The notes below the pieces were generated by a model. The model had not been told where the DNA came from, did no database searches, and worked only from the letters and a program-made list of their open reading frames with translations. A stretch of DNA of 64,000 bases from contig NC_135361.1 of the NCBI RefSeq assembly GCF_051622035.1, positions 31,950,205 to 32,014,204 of the forward strand. The letters are read 5' to 3'. A program made the position numbers and the translations under genes. Source of the DNA: Arctopsyche grandis. Lineage: Eukaryota > Arthropoda > Insecta > Trichoptera > Hydropsychidae. Numbering within the stretch: the first letter of the stretch is position 1; every line of letters starts with the position of its first letter. Below, in pieces: positions 41,247 to 54,099 of the stretch.

Positions 41247-43560
41247 AGTTGTTAGGTTCAAAGACAATGCTTTTGACGCGTTGAAGTGAATACACGTATA
41301 GCTAGTAAATGGATATAGCACTAAATTAAAATGAAAAATGGTTAAAATGATTATAAAAACAACATATACACACAAACACACACACACACAAACAACACAC
41401 GTGGACCCTTTTATTTTTATATACATATATATTGTATTATTACAAATATTGAATCACTTTTTGAGTTTTAAAGATGTCTCACACTTCCAAGTTTGTTCTG
41501 TTATGTATATGGAAGTGGAAATATTTAAACGACACACATTTTATAATTATGATTATTATTATTATGTTTATTGTGTATTTAAATGATGAACAGTTACACT
41601 ATAAAATATTATGGTATGCATTTTATATTATTATTAAATATAAAATATTCTATTTGTTTTTAAATATTAGATAATCAAGATTTATCAATGTGTGCATATG
41701 TTTTTGAATTTCAATAACATACATATATATATTTTTAATTTCTAATTTTGAACTATTAATGTGTAATAATTTCCAACGGTCTATATGAAAATTAAATTAA
41801 GATTTTTGAGAATTTCCTTTTGCTATTTCAATAGAGGAAAAAAAATCAAAATTGTCCTATAGATTTAATTGTAACAGCTAATGAAAAAAAATAGCACATT
41901 AAACATTAATAGAGATTATATTATATTCATTAATTATTTAGAGTTCGTTTTCTATTATTATTATCATTATTATATTATATATGTCTTTAGTTAAGTTTTT
42001 TTTTTGCTTTGCGGATATGTCTAAAGTTATTATATGTATTTAAATTGAATTTATTAATACACATATATATATAAAAAAAACTGTTTTACAAAATAATATT
42101 TGAAGAAAGTGCATATATAATAATATATATCGAAAATGAAGAAAAAAAATTAGATCAGAATTCCGTCAAATCTCTCGCGCGATTGTTGAATAAAATAACT
42201 GGGAGTTAATAAAACAACTTATATATCCAATTGTTGAACGATATTATATTATACAAATATCTTTATATGTAATTCAAGAAAAAAAGCGGACATTTCATGT
42301 CGAAATTTAATAAACGGCGCTTGTCGATGAGACGCGCTTGATAACTACATAGTATGTGTACAAACAAACGCTATTTTGTTATTAGAAATATTAGGCTGTT
42401 TGTATATTCGCTTGAAATTGTTAACATTTAAAAAAAAAACCCCCAAGAGAACTGAGCTATTTACTTGTTGAATTCATTTGTCCGATTTCATTGTATATAA
42501 TTTATATGTAAATAATGTTACTCTGAAGACGACACTACTCATTCGAATTCAATTGCATAAGAATGTCAAAATGTCTTTTACTACATACATATACATATAT
42601 ATTTTTATTGAAATTGTCCCCAAAAGTCTCGATGTCTCGTGAAATAGATGCATTTTATTTTAAATAACGTATTCAGAGCGTAAAGGCGATAACTCCACAA
42701 AACCTAATTAATTGTTCATGGCAATTGTATGATTGAAATAAACCAAACAGCTTGAATGTAGAAATGATATTTTTTTTATCACTGTCTTTCGAGTGTATCT
42801 AAGCTCCTCTTAAGTTTTATTCTCTATTGGTTTTTTGTCTGTTAACATTTCAGCAGATGGTTTTGGATAAGAATAGATGTGTGATTTGTAATCAATGTTA
42901 AAGCTTATATGAAAATGGGGAGTCATTTTGAAAAACTGCTTTGTCATTGAGTTATCACCTTGCTCTAAGAATGCAGTATAGTATGAGACAGTGAAATTCT
43001 AATTGAAGATTGTTAACTCCCATTATTATCGTATGATGCTATTTACTATTTTTAAAATAAATAGGTTTACTTTTAGAAGGGTGAAAAATTCTATTTGATA
43101 TATAAATGAAACAATGAATTTTATTTCGTTTGCGTTTTTTGTATAAATTTTTTTGTTTTGAGAAAGATTTTTACATGGAAATTGTAATCCGGATGCAATC
43201 CTCTCATGGGGACTTTTTTGACTCGACACTAAACAGCGAGGTTCAGTCCAAATGTGCTTCGAATTGAGTCTGCCTGCCCCCCCCCCTCCCACCCCCCCGT
43301 CGGTGCGTGCGAATATATATGTGTAAAAAGTGCTTAAATCATTCCCTGCAATTATTATTGATAAATTAATAGTCTTGTTCTTTGATAGTAAGATATAACA
43401 AATTAGACTACATTCTAATATTGTATTTATTCCTGTAAAAAAATGTGCTTTTGGAAATATAAATAAAGTATGAAACTTGAGTATATTAAAAAAAAAAAAA
43501 ATAGTATTTATTTCAACATTTAAGTGTATTTTTTATTCAAAATGTAACAAAGATAATGTG
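41247..43560 (+). other. Chc 3' UTR and convergent spacer
   Basis: AT-rich without genes. Candidate poly(A) signals: AATAAA near 42737 and 43462, the latter followed by an A-run at 43488-43501. The next gene is convergent and its stop is at 43561, so the two transcripts may abut or overlap. Confidence 0.5.
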
Positions 43561-44679
43561 TTATGGTCCGAGGTACATAGATTTTCTCGACGGGTTGCGC
43601 ACTGATATTGTACACTCCGTGTTGTCGGTTTTGATATTTTCCAACATTTGGACAAAATCTTCTTCTCTCTTTGCATTTGAAAGGTATTCTAAAAACTGGT
43701 CTAATACTATTTTAAAGTGATTAGTTCCATTTCTGATTGGACATACTGCTTCAAACCTACAAAATTCGTTGATGTTCTGCAATGGGTTTTCCAGTATGGA
43801 GTCTGTATTAAAATCTTCAAATTTATCCTGAAAAAATATGTGTAAATTACATTAATATAATTTTGAAGATAATCTAGCCGATTAGTGACAACATTTACAC
43901 AAATTTACTTATGTACCGTGTTTCCCTGAAAACAAGACCTGGTCTTATATTCATTTTACACCCAGAAAACGCACAAGGGCTAATTTTCGGGGTAGCGTTT
44001 ATATGTTATATACATATTTCAGGAGAAATTCTGAACAACAAAACAACGTCTTATGAACTCTTGTAAAAGGAAAGAATTTTAGAAATCCATTTAGAAACAC
44101 ATTTCGCCGTTCTGGTTGATTACGAATGTAACCACACGATCAGTCATACAACGCTTGTGTATGATTTTTTCACTAGGTTTTATCTTCGGGGCTTAAATTA
44201 AAACCAACCTCATGATAGGGCTTACATATTTTGGGGGAAGCACGGTATATAGAATGTTACTCACCTCCATTATGGTGACAAATAAGGTTTTCTTGTTTGC
44301 CATGAATCGACAACTAGCAGCGTGAGTGTACAGGTCGTTAATGGAGTATTTGCGAAACTCATATTTACCAGGAAACTTTCTTGCTATCGCAATAATACTA
44401 ATCAAGTCATAAGATTCCTCTTCCGAGAAGTCTTCAGACGAGTATCTGTTCAAAATACATATGTTATTATTTGTTTTATAAATCACGGTAAGACATCAAT
44501 ATACTGACTTACTGTTTGGACAGGAAGTCGATGAATGTTTTGGAATCAAAGTGCACGTCGACTTCCATTCGGTTGTGCTTAACACTTTCGATGATATTAT
44601 TCTTCCGCTCTTCACTCAAATTGAGTTCCGAGTCAATTAAAATGAGAGCTTTTCGTCGGCAATTGTCAAGGTTTATCAT
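43561..44679 (-). CDS. Caspase-like pseudo-enzyme family, paralogue A (204 aa)
   Basis: Three exons: 44679-44513, 44445-44265, 43827-43561; introns are phase 2 and phase 0 with GTAAGT and GTGAGT donors. Function unknown. The order of elements resembles a caspase domain: a first strand 'KALILIDSEL', a helix and strand 'NNIIESVKHNRMEV', a second hydrophobic strand 'YDLISIIAIARKFPG', a strand 'TLFVTIME', then a C-terminal part with 'NHFKIVLDQFLEYLS' and an ending 'NPSRKSMYLGP' like the caspase p10 end. Where caspases have Ser-His-Gly this has ALA-Arg-Lys (IARK), and where they have Gln-Ala-Cys it has TIME, so both catalytic residues are absent. The loop after strand 1 is also short. A BEL/Pao composite is inserted 164 bp upstream of the ATG. 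Gene structure is secure; the caspase link is inference. Confidence 0.8.
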
Positions 44680-44799
44680 GATGATTCCAGGTATCTTTAT
44701 TGATGATTCAGGATAGTGGTTACAATGGAAGTTGGGACAGCGACCGAAACTGAAGAACTTCTATCTACCATCTGAGTTTAAATTCGGCACTCATTTGTC

Positions 44800-44842
44800 A
44801 TTCATGATAAGATAAAACTGATAAGATGTGATTCATTGATAT
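44800..44842 (-). promoter_or_regulatory. GATA motif pair upstream of paralogue A
   Basis: TGATAAGATA (44805-44814) and TGATAAGAT (44819-44827) lie 125-150 bp upstream of the ATG. The same motif stands at a similar place in paralogues B and C. The LTR composite starts 15 bp further out. Confidence 0.5.
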
Positions 44843-45421
44843 TGGAAAAAGGTGTAATTGTAGTAATAATGACTCCTTTCTGTTGGTTTTACTTTCCTTT
44901 ATTTGAAGAAATAGAAGAGGGACTGCCGGCTGATGTTTGGTGATTGGCACATCACCTTTTGAATATTTAACTGATACTGATATATTAATTGTGCACCGTC
45001 GGTAGCCCTCTATACATTTGTACTAAATATTAGGTGGGGAGCGACCATAACAACATGAAGATTGTCCATACTCCCCCCTATAAGGAAATTATAGATTAAT
45101 TATTAGATTTATATAGTATCAATTGAACACTAAGATTGTCTTTTTAGTATATAAGTCAATTAATTTCCTTATAGGGGGGAGTATGGACAATCTTCATGTT
45201 GTTATGGTCGCTCCCCACCTAATATTTAGTACAAATGTATAAATAGAGGGCTACCGACGGTGCACGATAGATTAATTAATATATGAGTATCAGTTAAATA
45301 TTCGATAGGTGATGTGCCAATCACCAAACACCAGCCGGCAGTCCCTCTTCTATTTCTTCAAATAAAGGAAAGTAAAAGCAACAGAAAGGAGTCATTATTA
45401 CCACAATTACACATTTTTCCA

Positions 45422-45440
45422 TGGTCCTTCGAAACGGATT
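45422..45440 (+). other. Primer-binding site, mutated
   Basis: TGGTCCTTCGAAACGGATT directly follows the LTR. It equals the tRNA-Tyr-complementary site of the second copy (59144-59162) except at two positions. Confidence 0.7.
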
Positions 45441-46396
45441 GCATGATTTTATCTGCAAGAGCCAACATAAGTCAATGATCACTCCTTTCTGTCCGAATTA
45501 TTGTCACATTTATTCCATTGTGTATACATATATCTGCTTCTGTGCGTTAGGGTTGCCAAAAATTTTACTGATGATACAGTTTTAAATACATTAAAAAAAA
45601 AATAATAATAATAATTTCCTCCATGAATGCTTTCGCGTGAACGATTGTTTCTCTTTTTTGTATTATCATTTAATTCTAATGATTATATAGACAAGTTACG
45701 ATTGTTGTTCACGCTTTCGTGCGAATATTCAGCTGCTTCTGAATACTAACTTCCTCAATTCTGACTTCGTGAATACGAACGATCTTGAGCTTTGTTAGAT
45801 TCACGAGTTGGGAATTTCATAGAAATCCAGTAACTTTAAATACTAATACCCTCAATTCTGACTTCGTGAATGTGAATGATCTTGAGCGGTATTAGGTATT
45901 TATTAAGTATTTCACGCTTTCGTGCGAATATGGAATTTTTTTAAATAGTTTTCTGTTGTTCAATTTGAATATTGAACAGTTCTCCTTTTGGGACAGATTT
46001 GTCACGTTGTTCTAAACATTGTACGTGAGTCGCGTAGATCGATTACATGTACATGTGTGTCATTTTAAACAGGTGACAATTATACATATGTATGTACATA
46101 TAAGTACGAGACAAATAAATTAATTTAGGAATCCAATTAAAAAGTTTAAGTTAAATTAGTAAAACTCTAAATTTACTGAATAAATATAGGTTATAAATGA
46201 ATAGTTACTTTAAATTTCGTAAATGAAATTTCACGACGATAAAATAGATATAGTATACTTTTACAACAATTTATACTTGCAACATTCTTGAAAATACATA
46301 ACATTACAACAATAACCGAATAAAGCGAAACATCACATTTTCACACATCTATAATAATCAAGTTATTTTATTATTATTACTTTTTTTCTCAACATC

Positions 46397-48100
46397 ATGG
46401 CTAGTTACGAAGTATTAAAAAAAAATAGATCCAAAGCATATGAAATTCTGTCAAAGGCTATAAAAGAATTAAAAGATTTTCCAAGTTTGGGTGTAATTGC
46501 TGAATTACCAAACAAAGACATGCCAGCTTATGATTCATTAAAAAAATTTTTAGAAAATCGTTGCTCAGTACAACAATCAATAGATGCAAATAATTCAAAA
46601 CCAGCTTATCAAAATAATAATGATTTTTCTGAAGACAATAAAGTTGAATTTCCCGAGGCCAGTGAGGCAATTTCATCGTGTTTTTATGTAGACGATTTGC
46701 TCGCGGGGGGAGAAACAATAGAGTCTTACATTTCATTGAAAAACCAAATTCAAACCATACCCAGTAGAGCTGGAATGAATCTATGCAAATGGGTTTCAAA
46801 TTGTGAAAAAAACAGTTCAACAATGACAACAAGAATATCAGAAGTAAACGATTTAAGACGAGTAGGAGGTAGAATAGGAAACGCTCTCATCTCCGAAGTA
46901 CAGAAACATCCAATCTTAATAGATTCCAAACATATACTAACAACGTTAATTATTCGAGATTATCACTTGAAAAACTTACAGTTAGGAACACAATCATTAT
47001 TGTATTTAATGAGATTAAAATACTGGCTTTTAAATGGAACAAACACCATTAAAGGAACATTACGTAAATGTATCACATGTTTTAAGAGTAAACCTATTAT
47101 TATAGGTCAATTGATGGGTGACTTACCATCGTCTCGAATAATTCCAAAACCTTCTTTTCATCATTACGGGGTTGATTATGCCGGTCCATTTGCAATTAAG
47201 AATGGAACTTTGAGAAACTCCAAAATCACCAAATGTTATGTTTGCATTTTTATCTGTTTCGTAACAAAAGCAGTGCACATGGAAGTTGTTAGCGATTTAA
47301 CTTCAGTTGCGTTTTTGAATTGTTTTAAACGATTTGTCGCGCGTCGCGGAAAGCCAGCTATCATGTGGTCGGACAACGGGACAAATTTTGTCGGAGCCAA
47401 TCGAGAACCAGGACGAATATTGCAGAATTTATTTTCGGAAAATTCCTTTAATCAAATAATTAGTTATGCGTTTACGGAAGGCATTCAATGGAATTTTATT
47501 CCGCCTCGATCACCTCACATGGGAGGTATTTGGGAATCGGCCGTTAAACAATTGAAGTATCATCTAAAAAGAATAATAAATTCAGTAAATTTAACGTTCG
47601 AATCATTGGCAACTGTTATTGCACAGATAGAAGCATGTCTAAACTCCCGTCCTCTTACACCCATATCAAATGATCCTAAAGACCTTAATCCTTTGACTCC
47701 CGGTCATTTCTTAATTGGACGACCATTATTGGCCATTCCTCAATCAAGAGTAATGGAAACCACTAATATCAAACATCAATATCTTCAGATGACCAAGGCA
47801 ACTTCTGAATTTTGGAATAGATGGTCACTGGATTACATTTCGTCATTACAAATAAGAAATAAATGGAAACAACAAAAAGACAACATAAAAATTGGAGATT
47901 TGGTTGTGATAAAAGAAGAGGGACTGCCAACAACTGCATGGGCTTTAGGCAGAGTCAGACAAATCTATCCAGGCGGAGACGGATTAATCAGAGTAGCAGA
48001 ATTAACAACAAAAAACGGAATCACGAGAAGGGCCCTTTTTAAATTGGCTGTTCTTCCCATCGATGACAACAACTTATCATCATGTTCTGAAAAAGAATAA
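46397..48100 (+). pseudogene. BEL/Pao polyprotein, internally deleted (567-aa frame)
   Basis: An open frame with a conserved start but large losses. In order: about 35 residues of the Gag start; a Gag segment 'ELPNKDMPAYDSLKKF'; a short reverse-transcriptase piece with the YVDDLLAG active-site motif; the 'LRRVGGRIGNAL' segment that precedes integrase; the integrase zinc-binding region; then an integrase core with Asp (GVDYAGPF), Asp (WSDNGTNF) and Glu (IWESAVK) all present, and the typical BEL C-terminal domain. Zinc knuckles, protease and most of RT/RNase H are missing. At least three deletions have all kept the frame. It cannot be autonomous. Confidence 0.85.
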
Positions 48101-48121
48101 TATTTTTATCTCAACACATCA

Positions 48122-48480
48122 TTGCCCTTTTTAACAAAGGTCCACTTCCAGTGCTCAACATTTCTTGCTTTCGGAAAAAGACCAGTCAACAGCACATCTG
48201 TCTGGGAAGGTCATTGTTCCGGATGTCATCAATACTTCTGTTCTGGGGAAAGTCAATCTCCTGATTTAAACATCATCATCCGTTTTCTGGGAGTGACGGC
48301 AGATCATCTGTCTTCTGGGAGAGACATCTTCTGAATGTCGGCATCTCAACTGACTTCTAGGAGGAACAACTTCTGAATATCTGCATTTCATCAGCAGCTC
48401 ATCTGCCTTCAGAGGAAGGCCATATCCAGAGCTTCTTTCATCTGCCTTCCGAGGAAGGCCATCTCCAAGATACATCCATT
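48122..48480 (+). repeat. Degenerate tandem repeats in BEL 3' region
   Basis: Diverged units containing 'catctgtcttctgggagaga' and 'catctgccttc.gaggaaggcc'. The second BEL copy (63262-63700) has about 110 bp more of the array. Confidence 0.65.
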
Positions 48481-49269
48481 AGTGCAAAGGTTATTTAGTG
48501 ATAAAAAAAAAAAATATATATATATATATATACATATATATAAAAAATAGTGTGAAAGTGCATTAAAATTGAAAATAATATTTAAAAACAAACAAACTTC
48601 AAAACAATAAACATGAACAAATAAATGTCAATATAAAAATAAACAAATAAACATCAAAAATATAAACAATAAACAAACTATTTCATATCTACAATGAGAC
48701 TTTTCAAATAATTCATTTTATTTATATACAGTCCACTACATATAGTTTTTTATGATATTATGCATGTTAAAACAAATATTTAAATAATTGTTTAATTATT
48801 TTTTACTCATTTTATTTTTTACTAATTTTAAGATTGAGATTTGATTTTCATATACAGTCCACTATAGCTTTTTATCATTTTTATGCATGTTAAAGTAGAT
48901 TTATATAGTATCAATTGAACACTAAGATTGTCTTTTTAGTATATAAGTCAATTAATTTCCTTATAGGGGGGAGTATGGACAATCTTCATGTTGTTATGGT
49001 CGCTCCTCACCTAATATTTAGTACAAATGTATAAATAGAGGGCTACCGACGGTGCACGATAGATTAATTAATATATGAGTATCAGTTAAATATTCAAAAG
49101 GTGATGTGCCAATCACCAAACACCAGCCGGCAGTCCCTCTTCTATTTCTTCAAATAAAGGAAAGTAAAACCAACAGAAAGGAGTCATTATTACTACAATT
49201 ACACATTTTTCCAGATATTGAAAATAGACTGCATTGTGTCAGACCATGGGGTAGCATATACTGATTATT

Positions 49270-49620
49270 TTATTTTTTATTTTATACCCGGAAGGCCTTA
49301 CAGGTAACCCCAATGCGCCTTCCTGGCCAGAAACATTGTACATTTGATCCAATATTATTAGTATCATACAAAGTAAATATACATATTAATTAATATCCAC
49401 AGAGACATCTATGGTCAAATTTGTAAATTTGCAGCATTTTAAACAATTCAGCGAAATTCAGTTAATACATACCAATTAACATCCACAGAGACATTTTATA
49501 GTCAAATTTGTAAATTTTCAGCATTCACCGTGACCACTCTGTTCAAAGCATTGTATGTTAACTACTAGTCTATTCTGCTGGTCTATTCCATAATTGTGAA
49601 TTGTAAATTTGGCAAAAAAA
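49270..49620 (-). mobile_element. LINE 3' end, family B, second copy
   Basis: Same 3' terminus as 40321-40600: stem 49317-49326 with 49287-49296, then an A-rich tail on the minus strand. Part of the 3' UTR ('ccacagagacat' to 'tgtaaattt' and 'cagcatt') is duplicated in tandem at about 49385-49440 and 49475-49525. Confidence 0.75.
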
Positions 49621-50720
49621 GTGCCTCGCGCACATCCTAAAGATTATCAGTTTGGCGAACCCTGTCCTAGGCCATTTGAAGTGTACTGCTTAGTCCTCGG
49701 CGATGGTTGGCTGTTCGTCAAATAACAATAGACCTTTTTTGTACCAAAACTATCGTCCCAACCAGGGATCGCAAATAAACCAGATTTTCCGATACCGGTA
49801 TTGTTGAAAAATAAAAATAACGATACCGGTATTACAGGTACTCTCTAGACATCCAAACTTTCAAAGATGCTCAAGGAGAACTAACGTAATAGAATTCCAC
49901 AAAACGCATCAAGGGGTATATTTGTATGTTATCCGAGGGGGCTAACCTTTTTTTTGTGCAATTCTATTGCGTAAATTATTTTTGAGCGCCTTTGAAAATT
50001 AGGACTTCTCGAAACTGCGCCACTATTCAGTGCAATTTAGTGCATTTTTTCCGGGAACTGACTTACATATACATACAATATCTCATCGGGGAGGACCAAT
50101 GGGGAAATGAAAAATTTTCTCAAGATTTTTAGCTACAACAAAAAAAATCTGAATGAAATATCAACAATATACAAAAAATTTAAAAGGTCAAAATAAAATA
50201 ATGGAATATTATTTAAACGAAAATTTCTTTTACTGGTTTAAAAACTTTCAACTCCGAGATAGCAACTCCTTATCAACTCCGAGATAGCACATAAAGCCTC
50301 ATCACACCAATGGGATGCTAGTAAATGGCAAATATCAATACCATTTATCACATTTTGATAAAATTTGATACTAATTTGTTTCTATTTAAAATAAATAATG
50401 CTTCATTTTAATTGCTAATGTATTAACTTTATATGAAGCATGAACATTTTGAATTTTTTATCAGATCATCATCAAAAAGTAGTCTGTAACCAGACGCTGG
50501 ATGGCAACCCAGGTCCAAACATGTCGCACTGTCCCCGAAATATAACAAACTTAATTTTAAAACATTGTATTTGTTCAGGTAAAAAACGTACTTTGGAGAT
50601 ATAAATAAATTATATGAACTCATTATTAAAGTCATTTATTTAACACATCAATAATAGGTTATATTCATAATGTCATGCGTAAATGAAAACTGATTTTACA
50701 AATAAAACCAAATCATTGAG
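49621..50720. other. Spacer between BEL composite and paralogue B
   Basis: No gene. A segment at 50160-50300 resembles the dispersed repeat of 9600-10480. 'cgataccggtatt' units recur near 49790-49840. The rest is unassigned. Confidence 0.4.
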
Positions 50721-51891
50721 TTACTGTCCAAGATACAAAGGTTTTTGCAAAGGATTGAATAGATCAATTCCGCACTCGGTATTGTCATTTTCGATTTTTT
50801 GCAAGCTTTGCACAAAATCTTCTTCGTTACTTGCGTTCAAAAGGTATTCTGTAAACTGATCTAAAACTATTTCAAAGTGGTTTGTTTCCTTTTTGACTGG
50901 ACATACTGCTTCAAACACACAAATTGTTTTGACATCTTTCGTCAAAGTTTCTGCTACAGCATCTGTAGAATACATGTCGAAGCGGTCCTGAATAAATATA
51001 AATTACATTAATATGATTTACATATTATGTATTACATTATCATATGTGAAACCATCCATATAAATATACTTATGTACGTAGTATATGTATACTATGTATA
51101 TATTTTTACCTCCATTATGATGGCTAGCAATATATTTTTGTCCGCAGTGAGTGGCGAATTTGTAACACTGGAGTATAAGTCATGTATCCCGTATTTACGA
51201 AATTCATATGGACCAGGATACTTTCTTGCTATCACGATAACACTGATCAAGTCGTAATTAGACGCACTCGGCAAAACCTCCTCAGATAAAACCCTATTCA
51301 AAATATATGTTAATACATAATATAATATATGGTTTGTCATCCACTTAATAATGGGTTTCCAACAATAAAAGTTTTGAAGACATGCAATTAGAATAAAGGA
51401 TACAGGCTATATTTAATATATACTTTTCGATTGCATTTTTTTTTCTTCAGATAATGCTTGACAGGATTCTCATCGGGTCTAATTTATCCATTGTCATAAG
51501 GGTGCATAAAAATGACTATAATATAAATCGTTTTGTGGGGTTAATAAATGAACAGGTGAATATTAAAGAATCAAGAACATATTTCTATTTAAAGTAATTT
51601 TTTCTCCAAAATATACTATTTTCAATAATTCAATAGCGTGTTACTGGAAAGTGAAAGCTTCTGTATTAACCAATAGGAAATTTAAGACTTTTGGTATTGC
51701 ATGGTAAGACTTTTTAATAAACTAGCTTACTGTTCGGTTAGGATGTCTTTGAATGTCTTGGCGTCTTTATATTCGTAGACTTCCATTCGATTATGTTTGA
51801 TACTTTCAATGATTCTCGTTTTCCGTTCATCATTCAAATTGATATCTGAGTCGATTAAAACGAAAGCCTTTCCTCTGCAAGGTTTTGCCAT
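50721..51891 (-). CDS. Caspase-like pseudo-enzyme family, paralogue B (203 aa)
   Basis: Exons 51891-51731, 51293-51110, 50987-50721, same phases as paralogues A and C. The protein begins MAKPCRGKAFVLIDSDIN and keeps every shared block: 'RIIESIKHNRMEV', 'YDLISVIVIARKYPGPYEF', 'ILLAIIME', 'NHFEIVLDQFTEYLLN', and the end 'NPLQKPLYLGQ'. The catalytic His and Cys positions of caspases are again replaced. No stop or frameshift interrupts it, which argues for function. Two solo LTRs lie just upstream (52018-52179, 52221-52565), the nearer one 127 bp from the ATG. Fold assignment is inference. Confidence 0.8.
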
Positions 51892-51992
51892 GGTTATTCT
51901 AGTTTCTTGGCTGATAACGTGGAAAAGAGAGAAGGCAACCAACGCTATTAGTTGAGCCCTTCAGGAGATACTGAGCAAATTTGACTATTTTT

Positions 51993-52017
51993 AGATAAGA
52001 TACAGTTGATATGATAT
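51993..52017 (-). promoter_or_regulatory. GATA motif upstream of paralogue B
   Basis: AGATAAGATA at 51993-52002, about 100 bp upstream of the ATG, followed by TTGATATGATAT into which the solo LTR is inserted. Confidence 0.5.
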
Positions 52018-52179
52018 TGTGGCGGCTCGCTTATACGACATGGTCGAGTTTGGTTGCCTTCCTGCGAGTGGGGACCAACCCGGCTGGGTTCGGAGAGCTA
52101 CTACTCACTCTGTCTTCAGCTGTCATATAATAAACACGTGCATTAACATGCCAGTCGTCTCATTCGTTCATCCTCCATA
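52018..52179 (+). mobile_element. 162-bp solo LTR, second copy
   Basis: TGTGGCGGCTCGC ... CCTCCATA with ATAT on both sides (52014-52017, 52180-52183). Same length and sequence family as 4170-4331. Confidence 0.8.
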
Positions 52180-52220
52180 ATATGATTCATCGATTTTGGT
52201 TATACATTTTCTGTTAATAT

Positions 52221-52565
52221 TGTTACGTACGCCGCGGATTGAGCGAATTGCACTTAGACCAACGGATATCTGTTATCGGATTAACTAAGTGCATGCACTT
52301 ACTTCCAAGGATTATATCTGGACTCTAAGTGCATTTAGGCTAAACAATGACCGTTATTAGTTATTTCTCAGAATCGGTACGGGGAGACCCAATGTCGTGG
52401 AAATACATATCCGAATACGGGACTATACAACAGGTAAACAGATAGGCGATATCATGTCATTCTGGACTGAGCAGTGACAGTGCGTGTATCTCCTTAATCA
52501 TCAATAAATGCTGTGAAACGACTGTTGGCCTTTTATTTGGATCCTCCACCCACCCCTACGCAACA
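52221..52565 (+). mobile_element. Solo LTR, ATAT target site
   Basis: TGTTACGTACGCCGCGGATT ... CTACGCAACA flanked by ATAT. 345 bp, without the internal duplication of the copy at 13667-14211. AATAAA near 52504. Confidence 0.8.
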
Positions 52566-52987
52566 ATATCGATTGAACAAGAAATATTATATTTTACAAT
52601 TATCTGCCATTTTATCCAATAATCTTAAGACTTAAATAATTAAAATGAATATTAACTACATAGCTATAAATACAATTTTTTTTATCTATTTTACCTACAT
52701 ATGTAATTAGTCCGTAAATATGTCTAAAAGGTACATCTACAATAAATAAACTAAAATTAACGTTCCAGGAAATGTTTCAAGAAATTAATAAATGGGTTAT
52801 TTTAATGATAGATCATCAAATACATAGAAGATAATTATTTAACATAAAATAGAGCGTGTTTTCTCACAAAAAAATGCCTCCAACACAAATTTGAGAATTA
52901 AATAATTTATACTACATATATTATATGTATGTACATACATAATCTTGCTTGTGGAGTTATTTTTGGTATATCATATATATAAATCAT

Positions 52988-53398
52988 ATATATAAAGACG
53001 GTAATCTGTGTGTGTCCTAACTCTCGCCGAACATAATGAATGAATCGATAAATTCATTTTTCGACGAGACGACTTTGTCGCGATTCGAACCGATCACCCC
53101 AAATAGCCTGAATATAGGTCTAAATTGAGCTAATGGTCACGAACATCACGCCAAATCCAATTCTTCGAGAAAAAAATTGATATCATTCACCGCGGGTGCC
53201 GGGAATCGAACCTCGGACCCTCCGATCCAAACGCGATGTGCTCACGATCCCTTGGCGCACGCCATATCCTCGCCCAGAATACGTGTTGTAAATACACATC
53301 ATATGTATATGCACGTAATTTGTTATGTGTAATAATAATATTCAACGTTACGAGGTCAATGACCGGGTGTGTATAATCGGAAAATTTTACATTTTGTT
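52988..53398 (-). mobile_element. tRNA-like SINE or MITE, copy 1
   Basis: On the minus strand it has a polymerase III B box, GGTTCGATTCC (52-bp offset; plus 53202-53212), and an A-box-like TGGCGTGCGCCAAGGG (plus 53249-53264). There is no matching acceptor stem, so it is not a tRNA gene. Ends 'tataaagacggtaatctgtg' and 'ggtcaatgaccgggtgtgta' are shared with 54100-54555. Confidence 0.6.
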
Positions 53399-53559
53399 AT
53401 CGTTAACTTTAAGTATTGAAAATTATTACAAATAAAGAATTGAAGACTATCTATGAGAGTCTACGAAAATAACGGTTCCGGTTCCGGATTTTTTTTTAGG
53501 TTTATACGAGTATATAATAATTTTATACCCATGCGATGATGTTTCATCGGGCTTATAGA

Positions 53560-54060
53560 ACAGGTGGTCGAGTGAAAGGTTTCGACCGTTTCCCGGCCTA
53601 TGGAAATTCAGTTGAGTTTGAAAGAGGATCGTTTATTTTTGTTCAATTGGTACAATGGTTATTGTATGTACGAAGAGGTTTCTTCGGAGATGTGATCTAG
53701 TTGAACTCTAGAGGCTCACTCTGCCGGTGGAGGTTGCTGCGTTGCTTTATATATGGAAGTTCTAAGCGTGGCGTGTGCAAAAGATCTCTTTGTTCTCCAG
53801 GGCACGTGTTCTCAGGGCGAGAGTTTTATAGCTTTGGGGTCAAAGCCAGGACGATGTCCGTAAGAGAATGGGGTCATACGTTTCCTTTGTTTTCAAGACA
53901 CGTGTATACGAAGCACGTGTCGAACTATTTTCGAGGCGCGTGTTTTATAGGTTCAAGCGCCACACATGAATGCTTTTTCTTTGTTTCCACGAACACGTGG
54001 AAATGATTGCCACGAGTAAACGATTTTCAGGATATGTGTCGCAGTGGCCTGGTGAGATCA
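53560..54060 (+). other. Spacer with four CACGTG boxes
   Basis: CACGTG at 53813-53818, 53899-53904, 53914-53919 and 53994-53999, within an open 101-codon frame (53701-54006) that I cannot relate to any family. May be an LTR or regulatory sequence. Confidence 0.35.
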
Positions 54061-54099
54061 TTGTTTGTTGTACTATGTGCCTACAGGCTATTCACAAGT

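Larger units (their letters stand above)
44843..49213 (+). mobile_element. BEL/Pao composite 1: inverted LTR, LTR, deleted body, LTR
   Basis: Three copies of a 226-238-bp LTR (TGGACAATC ... TTTTTCCA): 44843-45068 inverted, 45184-45421 direct, 48976-49213 direct. The outer ends are flanked by GATAT (44838-44842 and 49214-49218), so the whole went in as one unit. The inner LTR is preceded by about 80 bp that normally lies before a 3' LTR, including the purine tract ATAGGGGGGAG. The inverted LTR carries a short stretch of the same, giving an arm-to-arm palindrome. The body encodes the frame at 46397-48100. Confidence 0.85.

Noticed and set aside
53200-53280. A tRNA gene on the minus strand
   Set aside because: The B box is good, but no acceptor stem pairs and a sister copy shares long flanks, so it is a tRNA-like repeat.
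53701-54006. 101-codon open frame between paralogues B and C
   Set aside because: No recognisable domain or splice context; kept only as a spacer feature.
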